A stretch of DNA of 64,000 nt from Phoronis australis (lineage: Eukaryota > Phoronida > Phoronidae), in assembly GCA_002633005.1 (NCBI GenBank), contig NMRA01000370.1:4229-68228 (forward strand), written 5' to 3'. Below, one piece after another: positions 1 to 14,300 of the stretch. Numbering within the stretch: position 1 is the stretch's first letter; the number at the start of each line of letters is the position of its first letter. A program made the position numbers and the translations under genes. The notes under the pieces are model-generated. The model did not search any database and was not told the DNA's origin. It worked only from the letters and a program-made list of their open reading frames with translations.

Positions 1-1635
1 TTCACCCTTGTTCAGGGCTGGACCTGTCTGTGGTGAAAATTCAAGTGATATCCAAGTGATCGATACCTAGGTTTTATTGGGACACATTTAATTCTGCACG
101 ATACTCAAATCAAGTACATTTCTTGGTAGTTGGCACTGACTGCAACCAGTACATTCACAGTCCCCCAAATTTTGATTACCCTAACTCGACTGAATATCCA
201 GTCACTGATTTATTAGCTGAATATTTATTTAGGAATTTCCGTGCCACCTGACCCCAATTCATATTTACCTGGATTAGAGCCATGAAACTGCTACCTGGCT
301 GACTGTTGACACAGCCCTTGATGTTGATTTATTGAGGGATGGGCTTCTAAATCTGATCTGAACAACCTTGTTTTGGATTCTAGTTCGCCTTGTCAAGTCG
401 GTCTCTGACAAAGTAAAATCAGTGTCGCAGTTATTTTGTGAACCTCCACAATTCTTCGCTACTACGCTAAATATGGCAGAAAGGTGGAATCTTATTTTGC
501 TAACGGAACAGCATGCATTGAGGAATGGCTATTGTACCCCCTGGCCCATGGGAAATTATTTTATAAGATTGTTGAACAGAGCACATACGTGGTTAAAAAT
601 TATGTTTGTGTTGTTTTTAGTTCACTCCTGATTACCACACAATTTTCATTGTCATTAAAAAAACGTTCTTCATCCTTTCTCATGGCGTTGTCTGCACTCA
701 CGGGGAAGCTTGCAAAAACTTGCATGCAAATCAAAGTTGTTGGACACTAATGGTTGACCTTTGACCCAATCTAGTAGAGGAAGTGTATTCACAATGCAAA
801 GGTCATGTGGATACAAAGCATTGATATTAGTCATTTGGAATGCATTAGGAAGTTTAATCTGATTCAGTCTTCCTTGTACATGTGTTTGTCATCTTCATTA
901 AACTTGTGACTATAGGTGGATCCAAACTAGTACCCCAGTCTGTGTCCACCAGTGATTTGACGTACCGGTTGGTAAGGTGCATTCTATTAATTACATGGGT
1001 ATCAACTGTAAAGGGGTGTTCATCCAAATTGAGAAGCGAACGTTTAATTTAGACCTGCACTTACCGCTATCAAATTGGTCAGTCACTGATCCCCACTTTT
1101 CCGTTAATCTCATGAGAAGTGATTTTTGGGTGTGCAAAGACCGGAGAGTTTTAAGAGACCTGCATGCTCGGTGCATATTACACGCCGTGATAATTAAGCC
1201 GATGTGGAGCTTGCTCTCAAACAATACCATAACGAAGTGTCAGTTCTTGTGAAGCCCTGCATGAGGCTAGCTAGCTCCTATGTGACTTATAATTTGACTG
1301 AGGTGCAGTTTTAGGCCAATTTCATAGCAGTTAAATGATCTAAATCAAAAATTGTTTTTGTGATGGAGGGAAGGTTTATAGCCATGTTCTATTTTTTTTA
1401 CATGGAATCATTGAGGGGTATATTGATTGGTTAAGCTCAGCTGCAGTTTTAAGCCAAGGATCTAACGTCCTAATCTTGTTTTGTCTTAATTTTGTATCTT
1501 GGGAATTTAGTTTAATATTTTAGAGAGATGAGGCCTGTCAGATCGTATCCTGTAGTGGTTGGCAGACTTTGCAACTGGGGGTTCTCCCATGGTGTGGGTG
1601 AGTGCACTAAGTGCCACAGAAATATACTGGCGGCC

Positions 1636-1775
1636 CAGCACTGAAAAAAGTGGGGGCTATAGTCCCCAAGCCCTCCTGTGGTGCACTGCCCATAGATCAT
1701 GGATGGCGCAGCACTGAAAAAAGTGGGGCTATAGCCCCCCCTCCCAATTCCCCTATGGTGCACCGCTCATGAAAT
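1636..1775. repeat. Two tandem copies of a ~73 bp unit
   Basis: The string CAGCACTGAAAAAAGTGGGG starts at 1636 and again at 1709. Both copies continue into a CTATAG flanked by C/G runs and then a GGTGCAC motif. They are diverged copies in direct orientation. No coding potential is apparent. Confidence 0.6.
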
Positions 1776-2705
1776 GCGCACGTTTTGGTATCGAAGTATG
1801 CCACTTTCGAGCTCTGAAATGAGCTGTAGAGTGTTGGTATTGATATGGGTGGCCTTTTTCACGATTCATTGTTATTGAAATAGGTTTACGTCTTGACCTC
1901 ACGGAGGCACACCTGTACCCAATTCCTATGTGAAGAACCCCCCCCCCCTATGTATGTCCTGCATTCTTTGTGTTTGTACTGGAGTGAGTGTGTTGAGAGT
2001 GAATGTCATGTGTGAAAGTGAACCAATGTAGAGTTGTCCTAAATTTTAAGTGAGAAAGTAGTGCTTGACACTAATGAGACTGCCATAGCGTCCTCAAAGT
2101 TGAACACACTATGGCAGAACGATAAAATCTTGATTTGTCAAAAATTTCAAGAAGACAATTTCACTTGATTATTTGAATATTTTGTAAAGTGTAGCTTAAG
2201 TCAACTGACACGTGACGAAATTTCGGACATTTTTGGAAATACGGTGAGCAGTTGAAAAATGAAAAAAATGACAATTTTGGTCATTATTTTTGTTTGAATT
2301 TTAGGAAACATTACCATACCCACGCTAAATGTGTTTGATTAAAATTTCTTTTGAGTTTTGCTCTTCATTGGGGGCTGAAGACATGCAGTGCTAAACTGAT
2401 ATCTCATACCGACAGTGTGAAGGTATGGCAGTTTTCATAAAAAGTCGATGGAATTTTAATGTCGTGGAAAATCAATGAAATTTTGTAGCAAATTGTTCTT
2501 TCTAATTTTTAAATGATTTAGTGTCACCTTTTGTCTGGCAGGGCAAAAGTGTTCAAACAACAACCTCTTTCTGCATGATGTGTATAAAGAATATCCTTTG
2601 AGGCGGCTGCAAACATTTGCAATTGAAATGACATGGTGTGGGTTCCTTAAGCTTTGTTTTTACTGTGTAGCTATCTTACACCTATATTTAGGAAGTTTTC
2701 CATTA

Positions 2706-3071
2706 AAAGGATATTAAACCCTGTTTTGGTGATTTTAACCAATCTTCATTCTGTGCTAATGCACCATTGTCCTCTCACTTGAGTGATAAAAGCAGGATTC
2801 AACTAGAATCACATACTGCCTGTGTCAAAGATTGGACATTCAGTTCTTGATGGGTGGGCTTTCCCTAACAGTTGTGGTGCAACTCGCTTAAAGTGCCTAA
2901 AGCGTGGGTCATGCTTCTCTGTTTAACAGACTTTGAAAGGAGTTTTCAAACTTTGCTCCAAACTTTTGAGGGTTGCCGCGGGTTTCAGGGCATTATTTTG
3001 TTTCAGAGAACTAGATGGGAAAGTCATTTTTAATATCTGCTCATAGGTCAAAGCGGGGTTTGGTGTCCTTT
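2706..3071. mobile_element. TA-flanked MITE, copy A
   Basis: The element starts AAAGGATATTAAACCC and ends GGTTTGGTGTCCTTT, imperfect inverted repeats of each other, and is bordered on both sides by TA. A second copy at 19596-19936 shares the ends and internal blocks such as GGGCATTATTTTGTTTC. A TA duplication fits the Tc1/mariner type, but no transposase is present, so the assignment is inference. Confidence 0.65.
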
Positions 3072-3507
3072 TACATGTAGCAAGAAAATGGCCTTTGAAA
3101 AATAAGAAAATGACAATTTTGGAAATCAATCTAGATAAACATTCGTCATTTCATTTCAAACCTTTATTGAAAGAATGATGGAGACCTGGAAATACAATTA
3201 AAGGGCACGCTTGCTGAATAGCTTAAGGATAATAATAATGTACTTTAAACGAGATCTAAAGTGAGTAAATGTTTAGAAGGCAACAATTCCTACCTCTAAG
3301 TACCATCAATGTAAAGCCGCGGAGACAATATGGTGGAAAACGTAGCTTCAGAGACACTTTGCGGTTACAGTGCAAAATAAATTACCAGACAATTACAGAA
3401 TGTCAGGTGTCCTTGATGCCTTGAGGATTGCGAGTGTTTTATGTATACAATAAGGTGGCAAACCCCTTCAGTTTGGCACTTTTAGAAATCCACTACTAGC
3501 ATGTTTA

Positions 3508-3899
3508 TTACGGTAAAATTTCCCGAATTTAGAACAGTGCAAAAAGGATATTTTTTAACCTGTCCTAAATTTTAGAAATAGGCAATATTGGCCGTCCGAA
3601 ATTCGAAGAATATGAGATCAAGCATGGCAAATAGTTTTGAATGCTGTGTAAATAATCACCGTTATGTGATGACTTGCAGAGTTACATTCGACCTCCAATC
3701 ATGTGAAAAAGCGCACAGTCCGAAGTGTGAGAATTGCCGCCAATGCCGCTAAATTCGATGTGTCCGAAATTTGAGAAACATGGTGAATGCCAAATTTGAC
3801 CGTGTCCTAAATTTCAGAATCAAAACTATTCAGTTTCGGTTTGAATTTAGGTGTCCGAAATGTGGGAGACTGTCCTAAATTCGGGAATTTTTACCGTAA
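3508..3899. mobile_element. TIR element (TTACGGTAAAA family), intact copy
   Basis: It begins TTACGGTAAAATTTCCCG and ends CGGGAATTTTTACCGTAA, a near-perfect inverted pair of about 25 bp. The interior repeats 'tcctaaat / tccgaaat' blocks and the string AGAAATAGGCAAT. Diverged or truncated relatives lie near 14070-14270, 22600-23960 (interrupted), 26645-26935 (reverse) and 52840-53090. No coding capacity. Confidence 0.6.
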
Positions 3900-4856
3900 T
3901 TGCCAACCTGTCCCCAAGATTTTTTGAAGTATGTGGGTAAATCTTTGCTGGCCTGCAAGATGTTGGCAGTTTAATTGCTTAAAGATTTGAGAGCTGTGAT
4001 CTTTTTAACATTCAGATCACTGGTTTGAATGTCAATGTGTGATAATTTTAAACTATGAATCTGGGATCAGATCTTTTGTGTTGATACGTCTTATCTGCAT
4101 ATCTGTTTTACGTGACATAGTTGTTCTATCTTTATGGCTTGTATAAACTCCTCTGTATGCTCAGAGGGCTCTCCCATCACATCAACATATACTGCTAATA
4201 GGGCTCATTTTCAACAACGAGGCTATTGACATGAGGAAATTTCTCATCAATTTTGGCACTGAAATGGGTATTTCACTTTCTAAACTGATTTGTGGCCTAT
4301 TTTTAAAGAGACCTATCTTTATGCTTGAATGTGTATTTGAGCAGTTTTTGATGTGGTTAAGGTTTTGGAACTGAGGTATCTGTGGCTGAAATGGATATAT
4401 ACGATTAGCAACATGGCCGACCGGATTAGCATCATGGTCGACAGACAATATTCCATTTTTCCCCACATAAATAAAGATAAACAAAAATTAAGTCACTAGA
4501 TTGGTTTGTGTACTGTTTAAGTGTCACAAAACAACATTTGGTAAAGTTTCCATTTTTGTAGCAAAGCAATTAGACTTTGAAAAATTAAAAAATCATAATT
4601 TTGGCAATTATTTTTGTGCAAATGAACAACTACCCTAGTGGCAGTGGTAGTGTTAGTGGTAGTAGTGTTTATTTATTGTACTTACAAATACATTGTTCTT
4701 CAGTTAATACTCATAGTTGCAGTAACAAAGTGAAATTTACCCATGCTATCTGATTGTGCTTATTTGTCACTTAAGTTCAGAGTGTAACATAACAATTAGC
4801 AAAGGAGGTGTTGTTATAGGTGCCTTAGGTTGATAATCATTGGGGTCCCACATTTT

Positions 4857-4903
4857 GAGAACCAGTTTCTCCATTGAATAACTGAAGCATCAAACTGGTT
4901 CTC
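4857..4903. repeat. Short hairpin
   Basis: GAGAACCAGTTT is followed about 20 bp later by its reverse complement AAACTGGTTCTC. It is preceded by GGGTCCCACATTTT, related to a string near 7033, so it is probably a fragment of a dispersed element. Confidence 0.4.
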
Positions 4904-5284
4904 AACAACCTGGACTCCTGCTAGTGACTTAATCCATACCTGACATAATGGCAATGAGATCCTGCTGGTCTGTATGATCAGATGCTTGACCTACAAGCAG
5001 AGTAGTCTCCCATGGCTAATCTGTTGACTACTTAAAGCTATAGCCTGAGATAATCCCCTCACCTGAACCATTTACTCAGACATTCACCTTCAATCTGTGA
5101 TGAATATGTTATGGTCAGGCCTGTTTATTACACAATACACATTCCCCTGACCTGACTCTAGCCTGGTTGTTTACTTGCTTTGCTGGTCAGGTGAGAGGTT
5201 CTGAAGTGGAAGGCACACAGTCAAGATTGGGTGTTGTTTGGGTCACTGTTGACTATTTGGCAGTGACTGTAGCTAGAGGTGGAT

Positions 5285-5323
5285 ATGGATATCAGGAGTC
5301 TGAGGAGATTGGAAAGTATCTAT
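5285..5323 (+). CDS. Candidate first coding exon of the FAM107-like gene
   Basis: ATG at 5285 opens 13 codons (MDIRSLRRLESIY) ending in phase 0 at a consensus GTAAGT donor. Both candidate second exons enter in phase 0, so the join is open either way. Just downstream is a long TG-rich stretch (about 5337-5430) that looks like a degenerate microsatellite. Transcript data could move the start elsewhere. Confidence 0.45.
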
Positions 5324-8300
5324 GTAAGTTAGCTCTCTGTGTGTGTTTGGTGGGAGTTGGAGTGTGCGTGGGTGTGTGCGTGTGTGCGTGTTATGCATGT
5401 GCATGTTTCTGTGTGTGTGTCTGCATGTCTGTGCCGAGGAATTGGGTGAGAAAGATGGGAACAAGGGAATATTGGGTGAGAAACCTGGGTATAGGTGAGT
5501 TTTGGAGGGACGCTAGGAAAATGAAAAGATATGGAGATTTAAAATTGCTTAGTTCCGTAATTAACTTGTTAATAGTTGGAAAGAACTTAATAAACTTTCT
5601 TTTCAATTTTGATGTCCAAATTTTTTATTGTCTTAACAGGCAAGGGCTATTGGCATTGATTTTTGTAGAGGAATTTCACAACATAAAATTGAGCGCTGTA
5701 TCTCAGATTGTGTGCTAATTTGGATGTTTATCAGAATTACAAAATATTCTGAAAGTTCAAAAGCATTAATGGTTAAATGATACATGTGGTTTGCATTGCC
5801 TGAACCTGGATTCATAAAAGGGTTTGATGTGATAGCGCTGCTTGAAATTGTGGCTTTTCTGCAATAATTAGTGATTGATGATTCTTATAAATTTCTTGAC
5901 ACACCTGCGGACGCAGCTATTGGCCAATTTCTAGGTTTTTCTTAAATTTTAATACTGGACTACACGAACTCCAACACAGACTTTTCACGTTATTTTGTCT
6001 ACAGAGAATATAATGTTTAGTTTCAGTTTTGAAGACAAAGTTATTAATCTGTCACCACAAATTGTAGCTGGGCTGTTTAAGGGGAGCGGGCAAATCTAAA
6101 AGCTTGGTAATTCCCATAAGAGTAAATAGCTGGCTAAAACTTCTGGCTCAAATTCTCCTGAATGGGCCTTGATTTTTTCAGAAAACTTGAGAAATTATGT
6201 CTCCGGTCATTTTTCCTGCGGTGGTGTTCTATTTAAGACTTTAGTTGTAGTGATCAATTGGTACAGGCTTCAAAGGTTTTGGATTTTTGTGAAGTGCTAT
6301 TTCAGGATTCAGAAAGTTTCAGTCTTGGATTTTAGAGTGTTATTTGGAAGTTTAAAAACACTACTGGTTGGCAAAATGTTAGTTGATGTCCCCTTTTCAT
6401 CGTACCAAGTGCTTGCTTAATATATAAAAACGTGGCTCACGTCATGGGCAGACTTGGGTCACGTATGTATTTTCTGTCATTTCTTATTTGATTTTTTGTG
6501 GGGCCAAGCTGCATTTTAATATGTGTAGTGTCACATCGATTACCTCAGTCCAGTATGCAACAATTGGTGATTCTGTCTAAATAGCTAACTGCAATTCAAT
6601 TTAACCAAGCACCTAAATCTATAGTTGGGATCTGTATTTTCACAATGTCCTAGACCCCATATTGCAAACACTGTTGTTTTGGTCGCAGATCTTAGTTTTG
6701 ATCAGCTGCTCTGCATTGGCATTGTGCAATATATTCAGTAGGCGCGAATGCAACACAGTTTTTACACCCTCAGTGACCCGAGGCTATCACAATGCTTCAG
6801 TGAAAAGTTTCATGCGCCAATGATTGTAGGGTTGGCTCCTAACATTATTTCCCATTCGTCAATAGTCAGTTACTGGGTCCCCACATTTTGAGAATCATTT
6901 CGATAGGCAAGAAAATTTTTACGCGTGCTCATTGACCCAAGGCTATCACAGTGCGTCAATGAAAACTTTTATGCGCCAATGATGAAGGGTTTGCTCATAA
7001 AAGTATTCCCCATTCGTCAACAGTCAATTACAGGGTCCCGCATTTTGAGAATCAGATCGTTGCCGTTATTTGTGGAGAAAACTGGTTTTCAAAATGCGGG
7101 ACCCCTGAAGGTCAACTATTACCCCCGGTTTTACCAGTAGTCTGGATCGATAGTACCGGTCACAAAAATAAGCCATATGACCTTTCAGTTATGTCTTATC
7201 ATTGAGGTTGACTCTGTCATTGAGAGGGTAACAGTTCAGATCAAGTTTATTTTTGCATACCATTGAACTTTTCAAAATGTAAAAATGCACTCTTAAGCTT
7301 AAGACACGAAATGTCAGACACGGGAAGTTTTAGTTCGTCTTAAAATGAGATAATTAAATATATGCTTTATCGCTTCAAAGTTCTCTCCTACGGTATCGGT
7401 ATCGGACAACATTAGATATTTATGATATTGTCTGAAGCATTTGGATAATGAATAAGTATCAATTTTGACAATTATTCATGTCCAAAATTGGCGAGAGTTT
7501 ATCGTATTATTGCAAATTAATGTAGGGCCCTAGAAAAGTGTCAAAATTTGGTTTACCTCAGAACATCATATCTCATGAATGGATGGCAAATGGATTCATA
7601 TGAAACTTAGTTATAACTGTGCTTGTTACACTGTTCTCTAGACGTATTGTTTTTAAAATGTTCCACTCCTGCATGAGGGTCTAACAAAAGTAAGACTTTT
7701 ATTATGATTTTTGTGAAAAAGACACCAAAATGAATGATGATTTAAAAACTAACAATGTTTTTAAGATATCATCTTGAACAAACATTTTTATTGCTGTCTT
7801 CCTATGAATGTTCATTTTTTATTATAAAACCACATGGTCATATATACCGTAATCAGTGGCAGATTGTTATGAAGTCAAAAATTTCACAGACTTCATCTTT
7901 CAGAATGTATACACTTTTACTGTGTTAAAATCTATAGTTTTGAAATTATTTAGCACCTACTTTTCTGCAGCCAGTTTGGACTAAAACCAACATCGTCAGG
8001 GGGCACAGTCGTAATTTTCTCTTTTATTCTAGGCTGAGCGGGAACGCAGTATAAAACGACTTCAAGCCATGAAGGAGAGTGCGGAGCAGAGCCATCCAGG
8101 TATAGTCACATATTCTGAACTGTTAGGGTAATATCTCAACAGTTTTGCCACGCACTGTGGCAGACTTGTGAAATTTTGTCTTTTTCATTTTTCCACAGCC
8201 ACAGAAAATTAATGCTTTTTTATCGTTTTAATTTCTGTTTATGCCATAGGTACTATAAAACATCAGTTTGACATTTGCAATAATGTTAGAAGCTTTTAAA

Positions 8301-11300
8301 AATGAAAAGGAGTCGATTTTGGCAATTTCTTTGTTCAAAATAGGTGAGATTTACTCTACAACACTTTCCAGCTGATGGACAGAATTTCCTAGGAAGCGTC
8401 TTGACCTTGAAAATATATTTTCTGAGAAATAGTACTTTGCTGATAGGCAGTGTTAAAGTCTCACTGAGAGAGTCATAATTAACAAAATCGCCCCATTTCA
8501 TTTTGCGATTGCGAATGTCTGCAATTTTTCAAACTCTTGTTTAGGGGGTTGCTATTGTCCAGAATTTGAACATTGTTATGGCATTATTGCTAGTGCTATC
8601 AATTGTGGAGAAATGCGGAAAAAATTCACTCGTCGGCCATATGGTGTCCAAAATTGATGAGAGTCCACCGTAGTTGCACGGGATGTTACCCCACGAATGT
8701 CTCCATGTTGGTGATATGGTTTTTTGTTCAGATCTGTTGAGATAGTACAAAGTGGACTCTTTGTTCACTCTCAATTTCCCAGTGTTAATTTTCTATTAGT
8801 TATCTTTTGTTACTGCAATCATGTCACCATGGTTACGGAATAGAGGGGAGTATCTGGATGGGGTAATGGGATTGATGACTTTGTTTTTATTTATTGTGTT
8901 GTTATGACCTTCTCACTTCAAAATTACTAATGATGCTTCATACCTGTACTTCCATGTTTTTGTGTGGCGTGACAAACTAATTTAAGATGTGAAAAATTCA
9001 AGGTTCAAATTCCAGATGTTTTTACATTAGGATAACATTGTGGCGCAATAAAAACATGTTTGCATATGTGCATGGGGTGGTGTTTATCTATTTATACTGG
9101 TTTATTGCATGTGAACTGCTCATTCTCCATCTTCCTCTGTCAGCGTCGCACTTTTGCTTGCGTAACCGCACACGACACTCGTCTGCTTGCAGATCCAACG
9201 AGCCAGCATTATCGTTCCAGGAGGTCACCGGCACAAGGTTGATACTAACTCCATCTGTTGATCTTCCCTTTTCTCATTAATTCATCGTTTATGTTGTTTT
9301 ACTTTCTTCAGCATGCCTTTGAATGATTTTTGTGTTCAGGCTTTGTGAACAACTTATGCCATATACCAGAAAACATTACCGACCTTCCCTTGAGACCATT
9401 ATTATGGTGAACAGACTACCTAACCCCAGTTGACAATACACTGGCTGGTTCGAGCACAAATAGCCTTAGTGAATTTGTTATCTGATATTCTACTAGTGAT
9501 TTATTTGTACCTAATTGTGCTGTAATTTGTGTGCTGGGGAACATGTCCCTTGTTTAACTATCTTGTCAAGTCTGTTTTCTGGTCCATGATCTAAGTCCTT
9601 TAAGCCTGTGGTGTCCATTGTTTTTATGGTAAACAGTCTTTAATTTCTGACTGTTTTTTTAAAGTTCAGTTTTCATATCATTTATTTTCAAGTTCAACAA
9701 GTATATTTAAGTCTTTACAAAAAAGTTAACACTGTCTGAAACCAGGCCTTTATCCAGGATTTTGAAAATAGGGTGTCCAAAATGGGTTCCCAATATTCCA
9801 GGGCGTCCATGATTCCGACGCGTAACCCACCCCACCCCCAGCAATACCCCCAAACACACAGATTTTTTTACAAAAAATGCGTAGATCAAGGTTTTTACAT
9901 CTAAGTTTATAAAACAGCCTTCTATGGTGAGCATTTTTACTTAAAAAACTGTGTAGACCAAGACATTTACAATGCTGTCAATCAAGTGTCAAAATAGCAA
10001 CAATGCATATACTTTGTATATACACTGTATATTTCTCCCTGCTTTGAAAAAAGAGCCCCCACTGTGAGCCTTCAGAGGCTTCCTTGTATTCATTACAATG
10101 TGTGAGTCCAAACTTGAAAGGTCCTATTGACAGTGAGTGTCCAAATGATACATTAGGTGTCCTTGCCAGGGTGTCCAGATTAGTGTTAGGGCCTCCATTT
10201 GGTGTCCTTGCCAGAACCTACGCTGCATAAAGGCCTGTCTGAAACTTAGAAAATGCTCTCTGTTAAAAATCGAACATTTGAAATTGAGGAGAACGTTCGC
10301 GATCCTCAGGACTTTTGCCATGGGTCTCTGGTGTTAGAATATTTTGTTACCTTATCCTTTCATGTATAAGCCCACCCTGAGTAAAACCCCACTCTTGTGT
10401 TATCCTGGTAAAGAAACACCAATTCTGTACAAGTAAAAGCCCGATGTGATATTGAAATCATTGACTGCCGTGGAGTTGTACAATTGTCTTCGCTCTTGAA
10501 GCACACAGTAGTTTTTTCATGTTGTATATCTGTTGTCGCGCAGTGCAATTTTTTCCTAGACATGTTCTTTCCTCACGAATCACGGGTATACACTGTGGAC
10601 AGTTTGAGACTTTGCAGACGACCATGCCTCAATGAAAGGAATTGCTGTCCTTGAAGAAAGCTAAAATCTTTGGAGCAGAATTTTGTAATTTATGAGAAAA
10701 TGGACGGTTTTTGAGAAAAGAAATCTGTTCATGAAATTTTAAGTTCAAACTGGATCAATCAAAATCATGCATCCAAGATCATCATAGGATTGTGTGTGTG
10801 CGTGTGCTTTAGATAAAATGTAGGGAAATTCATGAATTCAGGACTACTATAAGCATTAACCATAGATGGCACAAAAGGTTGCGGGCTTTGGGAAGAGCTT
10901 CATGGATTGTGCACTGCTGAGGAGGGATGTGTGTGCACCACTCACTATGAAAATTGCGCTACTGCGACCTAAACAGACTCAGATTGAGGAAGAAAGATTA
11001 CTGTAACTACCCTCTATAATTAAGTCTGCGACCCATGGTATTGTTTAGTAGGATATCCTCGTGAGGCTAATATCCTCAATTTTTATGTCGATCCTCCTGT
11101 CACAAATCTCTAAGTAGTCCATGTACATTAAACTGACTCATCAATTTCATTGGATGGCTGGAATAACACAGGGGAAGTAATTATGCTGCATACATCCTTA
11201 ATTTTTGTGGTTACACGGTTAATAACATTTCCTATTCAATTTCACACTGTGACATTTTCAGCCATATTCATTCTGGTTTAATTTACCACCACTATCAGCC

Positions 11301-14300
11301 TTGCAAACATGCCATCAGATAGTACATACACACATTTTTCCGTTCTATGTTTCATCAGGCAATGTTTGGAGTCCATTCGCAGTATTGTTGGAAGTTTTTG
11401 AAAATGAGCAACTGTCTACCATGGCAATAATTTTGTTCGAAGTTGGTGATGTTTTACCATCATGTTCGGATTTTCTGATCCTGAATCTGAGGATACGGTA
11501 TTCTCCACTTATTTTGCACAAAAATAATTGCTAAATAACGGTAATCATTTTTTGGTTTTCCGTAGCTGATTACTTTACTGCATGTAATGGAAAATATGCC
11601 AGAAGTTGTTTATAACATCTACTCAGGACAAACCAGTGACTAGTAATGAACTGAAATTTCCTTAATCCCCTTATTTTTGTGGAGATAGTACACAAAATAG
11701 AATTCCGCTTGTCAGTGATATTGCCTGAAGAATGACTCTAGGTATCTCCAGGTTCCAACCACCACTAATTTTCCCTATGGCTTGTGCTTATTGTCCTCTT
11801 ATGTAGAAGAAACAATGTGATCACCATCCATGTCTATTTTGTGTATTGCATTTTATGTCATTCACTGAGCTGGAGGAATTTCCAGCACCCATTGTTGTCT
11901 CTGTACCTGGCCTCAGGCTGTGAAGGCCTTCCTTTGTGGGGTGTCACCTTTAACCTAGTTTATAACCTGGTTTGTCCAGTAGCATACTTGTCTCATTACC
12001 CCACCTGTCCAAGTTAAACGTGTAAGTAGATTTTACTCGTAGATTGATTTGCTATCCAGTTAAATCTCTTGGTTAACTTTTTGTGAATTCACTCAGGTGT
12101 GTGTTACGAGTTTAGGAAAGACTAGAAGTTTTATCCTATTGGTGTTGTAGGTTTTCACAGGTGGATTTGTGCTCTGTGGTGATATGTCGTTGTTGTGTGA
12201 TAAAAGTTATAAAGTATACATTAGCTACACTGAAGTCATACATCAATCCATACTATCTCATATTTGTTATTAATGTGTAGGATGACAGATTGCTCAAGTA
12301 TTTTCTGTTTGTCTAGAGTTCTAATGTGTATAAAACTAGAGATCTTATGATAATCTCTTGTGTGGTGGCCCAATACACATCAACATGGGTCCCAGACAAC
12401 ATCCACACCACTCCAGAGATCAGCCAAAGCTGCGGATTTGTGATTAGGCAAAACATGTCCCAATATTGCTTTCCAACAGTTAAGGTTATATAGGATCTCA
12501 TCGACATGTCTGTACATTTAGCCAAAGTTCTACAAAATTATAGATTTTAATCCAGTAAAACTGTTATATTTTCTGAAGCTGGAAATCCTGAAGAATTTGG
12601 TGATTGGCTTTAAAATTTAAACAGTCTGTCATTCATTGGGTCACCCGACCATGTCTTTTTCGTAAAATTTATCAAATATTGATTTTTTTTATGAAAATAA
12701 CAAAGGCCCTCTTTTTAATAGACCCTCGTGCAAAAATGGAACATTTTGAAAACCATTCTTTACACCTTTTCAGAAAACAACACATAAAACATAGTATGTA
12801 ACTGTTTAGTATGAATCCCATCAGCCATTTCTGAGAAATGATATTCCAAATTTAGCCAAATTTGGATATTTTTCTAGGGTCCTACATGACCTTGAACATC
12901 ACAACTTAGATAGACACCCTAAAAATTGTGTTCTTATAACATTTTTTATCGAAAAAAGCTAGAGTTTCCGCAGTGAGAGTGATAGTGTATTAAGGAGGCT
13001 TGTGTTTGAACTAAGATTTGAAGTATTGGCTTTGTTTGAAGAACCTGTTGATGCCTGTTATGTAATAGGTGCTGAGAGAACTGTTTTGTAATAGGTGCTG
13101 AGAGAACAGCTTTCAGCCTCTGAGAACTGTGATACTGACAATTTTCAACAGACCTCCAGAGATCACTCACGTTGACAAGATGCCCGCAGGCAGGCGTGTA
13201 CCAAAAATTGCTGATAGACACCTATTGCAGGTGCCAGGTCTGCTCGGCCCAATCTCATTCATGTGTGGTAAAGTTTTCTGCCTCATCTCTACGACTGGAA
13301 ATTTAGGGGCCTATTAGACCCGCGCGGGGTCCTGCAAAACCTGCTGAAAAAGGACCGCCTCGATACCCATAATTTTTGGTAATCACCTGCGGGCACCTTG
13401 TATATATGAGTGACCTTCCAGGTTACTGACAGGTGGACCCAAAGTTTCGAGTTGTGGCAATACTAAATTGCAAACTAATGTTCTACTTCCTTAGCAGAGT
13501 TTTTCTGACACAAACTCCAGAAAGTTTCAAAAAAGAAGTTTACGGAATTATGTATTTGTATGAATGATACGTAGTTTATTATTATACCTTGAGTCCATTA
13601 ATGTGATGGTTTAACAAATTGTTCTGAATGAAATCTTAATTTCACAAGCATGTATTTGCTTATATTTTTGTACTTTAAGCAGAAACAAGTAGAGGTTTTT
13701 ATGTTTAAATAAACTTCAATGAACAGTTAAAGGCATTTCTGTGTTTCTTTGAAATTCAAAAGCAGTTGCACTTTACCCTAGCTTCTTATCGAACCTTGAT
13801 TACTGTCAGCTTATCATGGCCCCACTCAAGCAGTTAAGTTTTTTCGAAATGCTGTGTAAAGGTCAATTCTTCTTTTTAAAGCTGTTACCCTCCCCTCTTA
13901 TCGCAATATGTAAAAAGCATGGATATTTAAAAATGCATGGTAGTCACAGTTCTAGACTACAACGGACCTTGTTAAAATGTTCTGTCGTTTTCAGTTGTAT
14001 AACTTCTATGCTTTTACAGTTAAAAGTTCTCCAGTTTGGGACAGTGAAAATTGATTATTTTGCTCAAGGTTAGAGCCTGTGCCAAATTTTAGAAATAGGC
14101 AACAATGGCTGTCCCAAATACAAAAATTATGATCAACCACGCGTGATCATTCACCATAATGCTCGACATTTGAGAAATATGATGCCAAAATTGACCCAAT
14201 CTTCAGAATCAAGAAAATTCAATTTTGGACTGAATTTCAGTGTCCCAAATTTTAGAGCCAGTTTCAAACAGGAGGGTTCATAATAATTATTAGTGTTGCA

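Larger units (their letters stand above)
1..5100. other. Gene-free 5' flank with repeats
   Basis: I see no convincing exon here; the open frames are short and resemble no family I know. The stretch holds a 73 bp tandem duplication near 1636, a TA-flanked MITE at 2706-3071, a TIR element at 3508-3899 and a small hairpin near 4857-4903. Promoter or 5' untranslated exons of the FAM107-like gene may lie at its right end, but nothing in the sequence pins them down. Confidence 0.5.

Noticed and set aside
5167-5718. 183-codon frame with CVCV-rich repeats
   Set aside because: The Cys/Val run comes from a TG-rich microsatellite in the intron after the candidate first FAM107 exon.
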